This document shows, one piece after another, positions 1 through 9,199 of a stretch of DNA of 64,000 nt; position 1 is the first letter of the stretch; each line of letters opens with the position of its first letter. The translations under genes and the position numbers were made by a program. This DNA comes from Dyella_A sp049445995. GTDB taxonomy: Bacteria > Pseudomonadota > Gammaproteobacteria > Xanthomonadales > Rhodanobacteraceae. Below the pieces are notes generated by a model. The model worked only from the letters and a program-made list of their open reading frames with translations. It was not told where the DNA came from and made no database searches. The stretch is taken from NCBI RefSeq assembly GCF_049445995.1, contig NZ_JBMSDZ010000012.1, forward strand, positions 1-64,000, given 5' to 3'.

Positions 1-42
1 TCCTAGTGTTGCGCCCGTCGCGCGGGCACGCGCTGCGGATCG

Positions 43-1035
43 TCAGTGGCGCGACCCGGTGGAGAGTGCGCAGCGATGTGCCCCTCCTTCCGCTTCCGGG
101 CGGGCGCCGGCGTCGGCGTGATCGGTCTGCAGCGTGACGTGGGCGATCGCGAAGCGCTCGGCGAGCATCGCCTGCACCTCGCGGCGGGTGTCGTGGCAGT
201 CCAGCGCGCGGCTCACGAACAGGTGCGCCGACAGTGCCGGCATGCCGGAGGTGACCTCCCACACGTGCAGGTCTTCCACCGCGGTGATGCCGTCGACCGC
301 GCGCATCGCCTGACCGATCGTGGCCGGGTCCAGCCCGCGCGGCGCCGCTTCCAGGAACACGCGACCGGAATCGCGCACCAGCGCATAGCCGGCCTTGAAC
401 ATCAGCGCGGCCACGACCAGCGCGGCGATCGAGTCGACGCGGTTCCAGCCGGTCCACCACACGATCGCGCCGGCGACGGCGGTGGCGATGAAGGCATACA
501 GGTCGGTGAGGATGTGCTGGAAGCTGCCTTCCACATTGAGGCTCTGCCGGTTGGCCCTGCTCATCACCCACACCGCGGCCAGGTTCACGCCGATGCCGGC
601 CGTGGCCACCACAGTGACCAGCGCGCCGTCGACCCGCGGCGGCGTGATCAGCCGCACCACCGCCTCGATGATGAACCACGCCGACAGCAGCAGCAGCGAC
701 AGCCCGTTGATCTGCGCACTGAGGATTTCCGCGCGCTTGAGCCCGAACGTGTAGCTGCCGCCGGCGGGGCGGCGCGCCAGGCTCATCGCCCACAGCGCCA
801 GCGCGATCGCCGCCGCGTCGGTGAGCAGGTGGCCGGCGTCGGAGATCAGTGCCAGCGAGCCGGCGATCAGGCCGACCGCCACCTCCACCACGGTGAAGCC
901 CAGCAGCAGGGCCAGCGCCACGGCGAGATAGCGGCGGTCGGCGTCCTGGGCGATGGCGTGGCCGTGCGCGTGTGCATGCCCACCACGTGCGGCGTGATCA
1001 TGCGGGCGGTTGCCGTCGTGGTCGTGGGAGGTCAC
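43..1035 (-). CDS. Cation diffusion facilitator (CzcD/ZitB-like) metal exporter
   Basis: A 330-residue inner-membrane protein of the cation diffusion facilitator family, which exports Zn2+ or related divalent metals in exchange for protons. The N-terminus (residues about 4-28) is very His/Asp-rich, a metal-binding feature of CzcD/ZitB-type members. Six hydrophobic segments follow, with the two paired metal-site motifs SDAGHLLTDA in TM2 and HILTD in TM5 (HxxxD in both), then a cytoplasmic C-terminal domain. Length is normal. It is divergent from the DUF3147 gene, separated by about 95 bp. The family is secure; the exact metal is inferred from the HxxxD pattern, which favours zinc. Confidence 0.93.
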   Translation of the reverse strand: MTSHDHDGNRPHDHAARGGHAHAHGHAIAQDADRRYLAVALALLLGFTVVEVAVGLIAGSLALISDAGHLLTDAAAIALALWAMSLARRPAGGSYTFGLKRAEILSAQINGLSLLLLSAWFIIEAVVRLITPPRVDGALVTVVATAGIGVNLAAVWVMSRANRQSLNVEGSFQHILTDLYAFIATAVAGAIVWWTGWNRVDSIAALVVAALMFKAGYALVRDSGRVFLEAAPRGLDPATIGQAMRAVDGITAVEDLHVWEVTSGMPALSAHLFVSRALDCHDTRREVQAMLAERFAIAHVTLQTDHADAGARPEAEGGAHRCALSTGSRH

Positions 1036-1130
1036 AGGAAGCGTTCGGCGAGGTGGCGAAGACCGCGCGACAATACGATGCCGTCGCCCCGTTATGCCAT
1101 CACACTCTTACCGAACAAGCGAGTCGCGCC

Positions 1131-1481
1131 ATGCCCTGGATCATCACCAAGTATCTGATCACCGCCGCCGTGGTGGTGGTCGTGTCCGAAGTCGCCAAAC
1201 GCAGCGACCGCGCCGGCGCGCTGATCGCCTCGCTGCCGCTGGTGACCTTGCTGGCGCTGATCTGGCTGCACGTGGAAAAGCAATCCACCGCGAAGATCGC
1301 CAACCACGCCTGGTACACCTTCTGGTACGTGGTGCCCACGCTGCCGATGTTCCTGGCCTTTCCGCGCCTGCTGGCGCGCTTCGGCTTCTGGCCGGCGCTG
1401 GCGATCAGCGCGGCGATCACCGTGGCGTGCTTCGCGCTGTTCGCGCTGGCGGTGAAGCCGTTCGGCATCAAGCTGCTCTGA
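1131..1481 (+). CDS. DUF3147 family small membrane protein
   Basis: A 116-residue protein with about four hydrophobic segments and no soluble domain. The N-terminal stretch containing SEVAKRSDRAGALIASLPL matches the conserved signature of DUF3147 inner-membrane proteins, whose function is unknown. The ATG at 1131 is chosen because it starts exactly at the first membrane segment; upstream in-frame starts would add a low-complexity leader unlike the family. It stands alone, divergent from the metal exporter, and is followed by a REP-like hairpin. Confidence 0.85.
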   Translation: MPWIITKYLITAAVVVVVSEVAKRSDRAGALIASLPLVTLLALIWLHVEKQSTAKIANHAWYTFWYVVPTLPMFLAFPRLLARFGFWPALAISAAITVACFALFALAVKPFGIKLL

Positions 1482-1496
1482 GCTGCTGCGCGCCCC

Positions 1497-1565
1497 TGTG
1501 GGAGCGGCTTCAGCCGTGACGCTTCGGCAGGCGCATGCTGTCGGCGCTGAAAGCCCCTCCCACAG
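1497..1565. repeat. REP-like imperfect palindrome
   Basis: The arms ctgtgggagcggcttcagcc and its imperfect complement ending cccctcccacag pair across a loop of about 25 nt. The GTGGGAGCGGC core is typical of gammaproteobacterial extragenic palindromes. It lies between the converging DUF3147 and pagL genes, where it could fold in the 3' ends of both transcripts. Confidence 0.6.
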
Positions 1566-1613
1566 CGTGAAATGCCTCCCACAGGGCGGCAGGCAAAACC
1601 GCCAGCTATCACC

Positions 1614-2135
1614 TCACGGATCGAAGCCCACGCCGACCAGGGCCATGGTCTCGCCGCTGTTGGGGTGGTGCAGGCCGCCGTTGGAGATATGGCGGATGGC
1701 AAAGCTCACGTGCTCGAACTGCAGGCCCAGCGTGCTGACGAACTGGTAGTGGCTGGAGAGCGCCTGGGTGGTGTGGTTGGTGCCGGCCAGCTGGAAGCTG
1801 AAGAACAGCGGGTGGTACCACGCACTCCTGTCGGTGGTGCGCAGGCGTGCGCCGGCGGCCACCAGCGCCACCGAGGGGCGCGTGGTCTGGCTGTACCGCT
1901 TGGTCAGGTCACGGCCGTCGATCCAGCCGGCCGAGAGATCCGGCGACCAGGTGTAGCGGCTGTTGCCGATGGCATGCGGCGCGAACACCGCCTCGACGAA
2001 GGCGGTATGGGTGCCGTGCGAATCCATGTAGCTGCGGCCGGCCTGCACTTCCATGTGGGTGGCGGCCTGGGAGAGCGCCGGGGCCAGCAGGGCAAATGCA
2101 GCGGCGAGACGACGGGGGGAGGAGATGGCGTGCAC
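1614..2135 (-). CDS. pagL: PagL-like lipid A 3-O-deacylase
   Basis: A 173-residue outer-membrane protein with a signal peptide ending near SQA-A (about residue 24). The strand-rich pattern fits an eight-stranded barrel. The C-terminal RHISNGGLHHPNSGE holds the His-x-Ser-Asn pair and downstream Glu of the PagL catalytic site, and the chain ends in VGVGFDP as barrels often do. PagL removes the 3-O-linked acyl chain from lipid A in the outer leaflet, altering endotoxicity and permeability. It is monocistronic; about 50 bp of AT-rich DNA upstream (2136-2220) is a plausible promoter region. The family is assigned from motif and size; no activity is shown. Confidence 0.82.
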   Translation of the reverse strand: MHAISSPRRLAAAFALLAPALSQAATHMEVQAGRSYMDSHGTHTAFVEAVFAPHAIGNSRYTWSPDLSAGWIDGRDLTKRYSQTTRPSVALVAAGARLRTTDRSAWYHPLFFSFQLAGTNHTTQALSSHYQFVSTLGLQFEHVSFAIRHISNGGLHHPNSGETMALVGVGFDP

Positions 2136-2244
2136 GGTCAGGGTTCCTTGTGTATTTTTGTTGTTACTGCACCCAATAGTTTAATAAAGATCCGTGCAGC
2201 CGCAATGAATATTCGTGCGTTGTTTTGCACAACAGAGCGTTCCG

Positions 2245-3159
2245 TCGGCGGCGGCGATCTGCGGCGCCGTCTTGCCGGCGGCGCCTTTCGTCAGCAGGTT
2301 GGCGGTAAGGCTGGCCAGGCCGGCCTTGCCGGGCGGATCCATTTCACCGCCGCGGCGGATCAGCAGTTGCGCGGTGACCAGCGGCAGGCCGGCACGACGC
2401 ACGCTAGCTGAGCGGTGAGCAGCAGGGTCTTCACCATGGTCAGCTCCGCGTCGGGAATCGGCTGGGTGGCGAGCCGTTCGATCTCCGCGCGCAGCCGCTT
2501 CTCCGCCTCGTTGGGTGTGTTGTGGAAGTCGATCACGTCCTGCAGCGAGGCGGCGTCCAGGTCTCGATGCTGCCGATGGTCGGGCGCCGGTACGGGTGCA
2601 CGGTGTACGAGTGCGGGCCGATCGCATTGAACAGCTTGCCGTAGGGGTTGGCCAGCACGCTCTGGCGGTATTCCTCCTGCACCACGGCGCGCTCGGACTT
2701 GAAGTTCTTCTCATCCACGTTGAGGTTGGACAGGCGCTCGGCTTCGGCCCACAGCAAAGTGCGCAGGTAGTTCGCCGGCACGACCTCGTAGTAATTGGTG
2801 ACGTCGTCGCTGGTGGAGGCGTTGTTGGCGCCGCCGACATCCTCGGTGAGCCGGTCCATCTGCTCGGCGCGCATGTGCTTGGTGCTCTTGAACATCAGAT
2901 GCTCGAACAGGTGCGCAAAGCCCGAGCGCCCGGCCGGATCATCCTTCGAGCCCACGTGGTACGAGACCTGTACCGTCACGGTAGGACTGGCGTGGTCTTC
3001 CACGCTGAGCACCTGCAGCCCGTTGGGCAGCGTGCGCTCGCGGTAGTGGATCGGCGGGACGGCCAGCTCGGCCGCGGCGACCGGTGCCGGCACGAACGCG
3101 GCGGCCGCCAGCAACGTGAACGAGGCGAGCCGGACGACGGCCCGCAGTGGGTGGTGCAT
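2245..3159 (-). pseudogene. Decayed M16 (insulinase-like) zinc metallopeptidase
   Basis: The gene begins at 3159 with a strong ribosome site (AGGAAGGAG) and a signal peptide, then a good M16 N-terminal domain including the zinc motif HLFEH and a downstream ERAVVQEEYRQ helix. After about 195 residues the frame is lost: one base is missing at GSIE(D)LDAAS. The sequence then resumes in another frame, jumps from VIDFHNT to the last helices of the domain (EKRLRAEIERL ... LLLTAQL), shifts again, and continues with the opening of a second M16 domain (LVTAQLLIRRGGEMDPPGKA). It stops near TAPQIAA. Family members exceed 430 residues per domain, so most of the protein is gone. It lies downstream of the RND pump on the same strand. 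Confidence 0.85.
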
Positions 3160-3320
3160 GACGAAACTCCTTCCTGGATGGTCGGGCGACGATAGCAAGA
3201 CCGCGGTCTGGACAGGCAGGACCTTTGCCATCCTCGCAGGCCCGCGAGAGGCGCTCGCGGCGGGGATCGGGTCGCCCGATGCCGACCCGCCGCGGGAGGG
3301 CGCGGGCGCCTGATGAAACC

Positions 3321-6300
3321 TCAGCCCGCGCTCGCCTGCGGGCGCAGCGTCTTGAGTCGTCGCTTCTCCTCGCGGCGCAGGCGGCGGGCGGCCTTGCGGA
3401 TCCTGCGGTCGTGGTTGAACAGGTAGATCGCCGGGGTGCTCAGCAGCGTGAGCAGCTGCGACACCAGCAGGCCGCCGACGATGGCGATGCCCAACGGCTG
3501 GCGCATCTCCGCGCCGATGCCGAAGCCGATCGCCAGCGGCAGCGCCGCGCCCATCGCCACCAGGGTGGTCATGGTGATCGGGCGGAAGCGCACCAGCGCG
3601 GCTTCGCGGATTGCCTCGGGCGGGCTCAGGCCGCGCTCGCGCTCGGCGACGAGGGCGAAGTCGACCATCAGGATGGCGTTCTTCTTGACGATGCCGATCA
3701 GCATCAGGATCGCGATGATCGCCATCAGCGACAGCTGCGTCTGCGTCACCAGCATGGCGAGGAACGCGCCGGCGCCGGCCGCCGGCAGGGTGGAGAGAAT
3801 CGTCAGCGGATGGCCGAGGCTCTCGTAGAGGATGCCCAGCACGATGTACATCGCCACGATCGAGGCCAGCAGCAGGATCATGCCGTTGTTCTGCGCCTGC
3901 TGCAGGCGCTGGTTGTTGCCGGTGAATTCCACCCGCACGCCGTCGGGCAGGTTCACCGCATACGCGGCCTGATTCACCAGCGCGATGCCGCGATCCTGGG
4001 TGACGTCCTTGGCCAGGTTGTAGCTGATGGTGGCGGCCTGCATCTGGTTGTGGTGGCGGATGCGGGTCGGCGCGATGCTCGGCGCGATCCTCGCCAGCGC
4101 CGACAGCTGCACCATCTTGCCTTGGTCGTTGCGCACGTGGAGGTTGAGCAGGGCGCCGGGGCTCAAATCCTCGGCCGAGCCGGAGGTGAGGATGACGCGG
4201 TACTGGTTGATGTCGGAGTAGATCACCGACACCTGGTTCTGCCCGAACGCGTTGTACAGCGCCGAATCGATCGTGCCCATGCCCACATGCAGCCGACCGG
4301 CGGCCTCGCGGTCCACCATCAGCCGCTGTTCCTTGCCGGTGTGCTCGAACTCGCTGCTGACGTCGCGGAATTCCTTGATGGTGCGCATCTGCCGCACCAT
4401 CTTCAGCGTCCACGGCTGCAGGTCCTCGCCGCTGGAGCTGATCAGCTGGAACTCGTACTGGCCGCCGTTGCCGCCACTGCCGCCGCCGCCGAGGAACTGC
4501 GCCGCGCTCACCGACACCTGCACGTTGGGCAGTGCGTTGTACTGCTTCGACAGCCGCTCGACGACCGTCTTGATGCCTTCCTTGCGCATGCCCGGGCCGT
4601 CGCCGCGCGGCTTGAGGTCGACGAACATCTGCGCCGAGTTGCCCACCGCCCCGCCGAAGCCGCCGCCCAGCATGGTCAGCTGGTCGAGCACGGCCGGATC
4701 GCGCTTCATGATGTCGCTCACCTCGCGCGCGCGCTGGGTGAGCAGGGCGGGCGAGATGTTGGTGTCCGCGCTGATGAACACCTGCAGCTGGCCGGTGTCC
4801 TCGTCGGGCATGAAGGTGCCGCCGGCGGTCTTCACCACGGCAAAGCCGAGCACGCCGGTGAGGATCAGCAGCAGCAGCGGCTGCCAGCGCATCAGCCGGC
4901 GGTGATGCATGGCCCAGTCCAGGGCCCGCTGGTAGCGCACGAGGATGGCGCGATCGAAGCGCTCCACCGCCGCCTCGATGCGTCCGGGCGGCTTGGGCGG
5001 CACCGGCTCGTGCTTGAGCAGGCGTCCGCACAGCGCCGGAGTGAGCGTGAGCGAGACGATGGCCGAGATCACCACCGCCGCGGTCAGCGTCACCGAGAAC
5101 TCGCGCAGCAGCATCACCAGCATGTTGTTGCCGAACAGCAGCGGGGCGAACACCGCCACCAGCGACAGCGTGATCGACACTACGGTGAAGCCGATCTCGC
5201 GCACGCCCTTGAGCGAGGCCTCCAGCGGCGCGTCGCCGTGCTCCATGTGGCGCACGATGTTCTCGATCACCACGATCGCGTCGTCCACCACGAAGCCGAT
5301 GCACAGCACCAGCGCCACCAGCGACAGCGTGTTGAGCGTATAACCGAGCGCCCACATCGCCACGAACGCGCCGGCCAGCGACAGCGGCACGCTGAGCATG
5401 GCAATCAGGGTGGGGCGCACGCGGCGCAGGAACACCAGCATCACCAGCGCCACCATCGCGATCGAGATCAGCAGCGCGGTCTCCACCTCGTGCAGCGCCG
5501 ACTTGGTGGTCTGGGTGAGGTCGAACACCGGCGTGATGGCGATGTTCGCCGGCAGCGAGCCGCGCAGCTGCGGCAGCTTGGCGCGGATCGCCTCCACCGT
5601 GGCCACCGCGTTGGCTTCCGGGCGCTTGCTGATCTGCAGGCCCACCGCGTCGCTGCCGTTGAACCAGGCGCCCTGGTACTTGTCCTGCTGGCCGCCGTAG
5701 ACCCTGGCCACGTCGGACAGGCGCACCGCGGTGCCGTTGCGGCTGGCGATCAGCAGCCGGGCGAACTCCTCCGGCTCGTGCAGCGCATCGTTGGCGACCA
5801 CGGTGTATTGCGTGCGGCCGTTGCTCAGGATGCCCTGCGGCGAGGTGACATTGGCCGCGCGCAGCGCGTTGCTGACGTCGGTGGGAGTGAGGCCCTTGGC
5901 GGCCAAGGCGGCCGTGTCCAGCTCGATCCGCACTGCGTGCGGCGTGCCGCCGAACACCTGCACCTGCGCCACGCCGGGAATCTGCGCTACCGCCGGCTTG
6001 AGCAGGGTGTCGGCCAGATCGAACAGCTTGTCCTGCGGCAGGCCGCTGGAAGTCAGCGTGATGAACAGGATCGGGATGCTGGCGGTGTCGAACTTGAAAT
6101 ACTGCGGCGGCGCGGGCATGCCGCTGGGCAGGTCCGGCGCGGCGGCATTGATCGCCGACTGCACGTCGCGCGCGGCCTTGTCGGCCGTGCGGTCGAAGGT
6201 GAAGCGCACCATCACCGAGGCGGAGCCCTCGCTGGCGTTGCCGTACATCTCGTCCACGCCCGGGATGCGCCCCAGGTGTCGTTCCAGCGGCGCCAGCACG

Positions 6301-6485
6301 GTGCTGGCCATGGTCTGCGCGCTGGCACCGGGCTGCTGCGCCACCACGTAGACGCCCGGGAACTCCAGCGACGGCAGCGCCGCCACGCCGAGCAGCAGAT
6401 AGGCGCAGATGCCGGCCAGCACCAGCCCCGCGGCGAGCAGGGAGGTGCCGACCGGACGGCGGATCATCGGGGCGAAGATGTTCAT
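3321..6485 (-). CDS. RND (HAE1/MdtB-C-like) multidrug efflux permease
   Basis: A 1054-residue inner-membrane permease of the resistance-nodulation-division superfamily. It starts MNIFAPMIRRPVGTSLL, has twelve predicted membrane segments and two large periplasmic loops, and carries the TM4 proton-relay pair in GFVVDDAIVVIEN. Length is typical of AcrB/MdtB/MuxB relatives, which pump lipophilic drugs or bile-like compounds through a periplasmic adaptor and TolC-like channel. No adaptor or outer-membrane factor gene is adjacent: upstream is a repeat-rich gap and downstream an M16 pseudogene. It therefore must borrow partners encoded elsewhere or is an operon remnant. The ATG at 6485 is followed immediately by the first helix. 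Confidence 0.93.
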   Translation of the reverse strand: MNIFAPMIRRPVGTSLLAAGLVLAGICAYLLLGVAALPSLEFPGVYVVAQQPGASAQTMASTVLAPLERHLGRIPGVDEMYGNASEGSASVMVRFTFDRTADKAARDVQSAINAAAPDLPSGMPAPPQYFKFDTASIPILFITLTSSGLPQDKLFDLADTLLKPAVAQIPGVAQVQVFGGTPHAVRIELDTAALAAKGLTPTDVSNALRAANVTSPQGILSNGRTQYTVVANDALHEPEEFARLLIASRNGTAVRLSDVARVYGGQQDKYQGAWFNGSDAVGLQISKRPEANAVATVEAIRAKLPQLRGSLPANIAITPVFDLTQTTKSALHEVETALLISIAMVALVMLVFLRRVRPTLIAMLSVPLSLAGAFVAMWALGYTLNTLSLVALVLCIGFVVDDAIVVIENIVRHMEHGDAPLEASLKGVREIGFTVVSITLSLVAVFAPLLFGNNMLVMLLREFSVTLTAAVVISAIVSLTLTPALCGRLLKHEPVPPKPPGRIEAAVERFDRAILVRYQRALDWAMHHRRLMRWQPLLLLILTGVLGFAVVKTAGGTFMPDEDTGQLQVFISADTNISPALLTQRAREVSDIMKRDPAVLDQLTMLGGGFGGAVGNSAQMFVDLKPRGDGPGMRKEGIKTVVERLSKQYNALPNVQVSVSAAQFLGGGGSGGNGGQYEFQLISSSGEDLQPWTLKMVRQMRTIKEFRDVSSEFEHTGKEQRLMVDREAAGRLHVGMGTIDSALYNAFGQNQVSVIYSDINQYRVILTSGSAEDLSPGALLNLHVRNDQGKMVQLSALARIAPSIAPTRIRHHNQMQAATISYNLAKDVTQDRGIALVNQAAYAVNLPDGVRVEFTGNNQRLQQAQNNGMILLLASIVAMYIVLGILYESLGHPLTILSTLPAAGAGAFLAMLVTQTQLSLMAIIAILMLIGIVKKNAILMVDFALVAERERGLSPPEAIREAALVRFRPITMTTLVAMGAALPLAIGFGIGAEMRQPLGIAIVGGLLVSQLLTLLSTPAIYLFNHDRRIRKAARRLRREEKRRLKTLRPQASAG

Positions 6486-6639
6486 GGGGCGTCCCTACCA
6501 AGGATGGGGCGCGCGGCCGGGGCTGCGCCGGGGTGGCTAGCGTAGCGTGCCACCGGCGCGCGGTTCGTGGGCCAGAAGATGGGCGGGGGCATGCCGCACC
6601 CTATGCTCCTGCCCGGTGCAGCGGGATGTGCCTTAAGTC

Positions 6640-6985
6640 CGGCCCTGCCGAAAGACCCTACCGGCGGGAGAGGGACTCAAGTTCCGGTAGCCCGCAACCG
6701 TTCGCGCTGAGCGCAGGCGCACCGCGCCGAAGTCGAAGCGCTTGCCTCAAGGCCACACGGCCGAGTCCCTCTCCCTCCGGGAGAGGGTGCCGACAGGCGG
6801 GTGAGGGTTCGGGCGGAGCGAGCGCGTATCGGCACCCCCGCACCCTCTCCCCAACCCCTCTCCCGGTGGGAGAGGGGCTAAAAGCCCGCCACCCACCGCG
6901 TTCGCGCTGAGCGCAGGCGCGTAGGCACACCATCCCCACACCGTTCGCGCTGAATGCAGGCGCGCCGCGCCGAAGTCGAAGCGCC
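6640..6985. repeat. Cluster of CTCTCCC/GGGAGAG palindromes and Ala/Arg-rich repeat units
   Basis: This gap between the RND gene and btuB contains no supportable gene. It holds at least two complete palindromes of the type CCCTCTCC-loop-GGAGAGGG (about 6765-6790 and 6840-6880), a half unit near 6665, and the segment gttcgcgctgagcgcaggcg repeated three times (near 6700, 6900 and 6943), twice followed by a cgcgccgaagtcgaagcgc block. The same palindrome class recurs inside lhr and upstream of ccoN. Confidence 0.75.
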
Positions 6986-6998
6986 CAACGGGGCGCGC

Positions 6999-8861
6999 TC
7001 AGCCGCCGGGCGCGTAACGCAGCGTCAGATACCAACTGCGGCCGGGCTGGTTGAAGTAGTAGATCGTCTCGTAGCGGCGATCGAACGCGTTGGCCAGCCG
7101 CCCCTCCAGCGCCCAGCCCGGCGCGAAGGCATAGCTGGCGCGCAGGTCGACGGTGGCGTAACCGCCCAGTCGGTGGGTGTTGGCCACGTCGTCGTAGCGC
7201 GCGCCGGCCACGTTCCAGGTGGCGCCTACGCCGACCTCGCCGAAGCGGCGGTCCAGATCGATCCGCGCGGTGCGCTCCGGCCGTCGCGGCAGCCAGTGGC
7301 CGTCGTTCGCGCCGCCGTCGTCGTTGCGCGGCTGCAGCCAGGTCAGGTAGCCCTGCCAGCGCCAGCCGGCCAGCGTGGCGCCCAGCTGGCCCTCGATGCC
7401 ACGGATGCGCGCGCGGCTGATGTTCAGCGGGTAGTAATTGCTGTCCAGCGCGATCAGCTGGCTGATCCGGGTCTGATAGGCGTTCAGTGCCCAGTTCCAG
7501 CCCTCACCCTGCTGCGCCACGCCCAGCTCGGCGCTGCGCGAGGTTTCCGGCTTGAGGTTCGGGTTGCCGCTGCCGTAGGGGTAGTACAGGTCGTTGAAGG
7601 TCGGCGCGTGGAAGGCGCTGCCGTAGCTCGCCGACAGGCGCAGGCCGTGATCGAGCCGGTAGCCCCAGGCCAGCGCGCCGGTATCGTGGTTGCCGAACTG
7701 GCCGTTGTGGTCGTGGCGGGCCGAGGCCTGGAGCTCGTTGCGGCCGAACGTGCCCTGATACTGGGCGAACACGCCGGTGTCCTGGCGCCGGCTGGCCAGA
7801 TAGCCGATATCGCTGGACAGGTGCTCGAGCTGGTAATCCGCGCCCAGCGTCAGCAGCTGGTTGTCGGCCAGGGTCAGGTCGTTCTGCCACGAGGCCTGGT
7901 TGCGGCGCGAGTCCGAATAGCGCACGTAGCTGCCATCGTTGTAGGTGGTGGCCTTGTCCAGGCTCTGTCCGGCGCCCACGGTCACCTGCCAGAACGCCAG
8001 CGGCCGGAACGTGAGCCGCGCACCGACCACCTGCTGCTGGTTCAGCGCCTGGTTGCCGTAGGGTGCGCCGTCGAAATAGACGAAATTGCGGCTGCGCAGC
8101 CAGGTGGCGGCCAGCTCGGTGCCGCCGTCCCAGCGGTAGCCGGCATTGGCCAGCGCGTTGTAGTTGCGGTAGCCGTCGCTGTCCGGCTCATTGGCGAAGC
8201 AGCCGGCGAACACGGTGCCGGCGCCGACGCGGCAGGCGTTGATGCCGTGGGTGTACTCGCCGCCCAGGCTGAGGTTGTACCAGGCGTGTCGGTCGCCGCC
8301 GGACAGGCCGACCTGGCTGCCGACGGTATGCCGGCTGCCGCTGGTCACGCTCAGCGACGGGGCGAGCTGGCCATCGGCCTGGCCGTGGCGGGTGAAGATC
8401 TGGATCACGCCGCCGATCGCGTCGGCGCCGTACAGGCTGGAGCGCGGCCCGCGCACGACCTCGATCCGCTCGATCTGCTCCACCGGAATCTGCTCGAACG
8501 CCGCCAGCCCCGCGCTCACGCTGCCCACCCGCACGCCATCGACCAGCAGCAGGGTGTGCGAGGAATTGGTGCCGCGCAGGAACAGCGAGGTCTGCTCGCC
8601 CATGCCGCCGGATTGCGCGAAAGTGACGCCGGGCAGGCCGGTCAGCAGGTCCATCAGCGAGGTCGGCTGCAGTCGCTCGATGTCCGCCCGGGTGATCACG
8701 CTCACCGACGACAGGGCGTCGTCCACGGTGATCGCGGTGCGCGTGGCGGTGACGATCACCGGCTCCATCGGCGGACTGGCGGCCTGCCGTGCCTGCGCCG
8801 TCTGTGCAGCTGTTGCAAGGATCGCGACCGCCACGGCGGTCGCCACGAGATTCCTGTTCAT
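6999..8861 (-). CDS. btuB: TonB-dependent vitamin B12 receptor BtuB
   Basis: A 620-residue outer-membrane receptor: signal peptide (about residues 1-24), TonB box region EPVIVTATRT, plug domain with LLVDGVRVGSVSAG and EVVRGPRSSLYGADAIGG, then a 22-strand barrel ending in an aromatic strand (YLTLRYAPGG). It imports cobalamin or related corrinoids using TonB energy. Assignment as BtuB, rather than a generic receptor, rests on overall similarity and on the cobalamin riboswitch in its leader. The ATG at 8861 is chosen because it begins the signal peptide; the open frame continues upstream only through the riboswitch. No cobalamin synthesis or BtuCDF genes are present in the window. Confidence 0.92.
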   Translation of the reverse strand: MNRNLVATAVAVAILATAAQTAQARQAASPPMEPVIVTATRTAITVDDALSSVSVITRADIERLQPTSLMDLLTGLPGVTFAQSGGMGEQTSLFLRGTNSSHTLLLVDGVRVGSVSAGLAAFEQIPVEQIERIEVVRGPRSSLYGADAIGGVIQIFTRHGQADGQLAPSLSVTSGSRHTVGSQVGLSGGDRHAWYNLSLGGEYTHGINACRVGAGTVFAGCFANEPDSDGYRNYNALANAGYRWDGGTELAATWLRSRNFVYFDGAPYGNQALNQQQVVGARLTFRPLAFWQVTVGAGQSLDKATTYNDGSYVRYSDSRRNQASWQNDLTLADNQLLTLGADYQLEHLSSDIGYLASRRQDTGVFAQYQGTFGRNELQASARHDHNGQFGNHDTGALAWGYRLDHGLRLSASYGSAFHAPTFNDLYYPYGSGNPNLKPETSRSAELGVAQQGEGWNWALNAYQTRISQLIALDSNYYPLNISRARIRGIEGQLGATLAGWRWQGYLTWLQPRNDDGGANDGHWLPRRPERTARIDLDRRFGEVGVGATWNVAGARYDDVANTHRLGGYATVDLRASYAFAPGWALEGRLANAFDRRYETIYYFNQPGRSWYLTLRYAPGG

Positions 8862-9004
8862 CGTCTGATTTCCTTCGCCGTGCACCCGCGCGCGGCTCAA
8901 CAAGGGATGAGCTGGCAGGACATCGTGGGGAAAGCACGGCGACAGACGCACGACAAGGGCGCGATCCGTACCGCAGCCTCGCCCACCGCGAGCCGCCAGG
9001 ACAG

Positions 9005-9195
9005 TCGAATCGGGCCGGTCTCCGGGCTTGCGAGCGACACGCGGCGAACCGCGCATACCGGACCACGCCTTCCCATGCCTAGGCACAGTGGCTCGTGTGG
9101 CCCGGCGATTCACTCGCCTACCGTTGCGGGGGCAGCGCCGGACTGGTTGCGCGCGAACGCGCGACGCACCGGCTTCCCGTTTCATCCCATACACC
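9005..9195 (-). promoter_or_regulatory. Cobalamin (AdoCbl-type) riboswitch in the btuB leader
   Basis: Read on the minus strand, the conserved blocks appear in the canonical order: GGGAAGCCGGTG (about 9180-9169), GCTGCCCCCGCAACGGTA (9136-9119), the B12 box GAGCCACTG (about 9094-9086), TGGGAAGGC (about 9076-9068), and the 3' block GCAAGCCCGGAGACCGGCC (about 9033-9014). The switch ends about 145 nt before the btuB start, leaving room for an expression platform. Binding of coenzyme B12 normally represses btuB expression. Confidence 0.95.
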
Positions 9196-9199
9196 GTAT

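Noticed and set aside
3225..6545. 1106-codon open frame on the plus strand opposite the RND gene
   Set aside because: Antisense shadow of a high-GC gene; the translation is His/Arg/Gln-rich with no domain character, whereas the minus strand encodes a complete RND permease.
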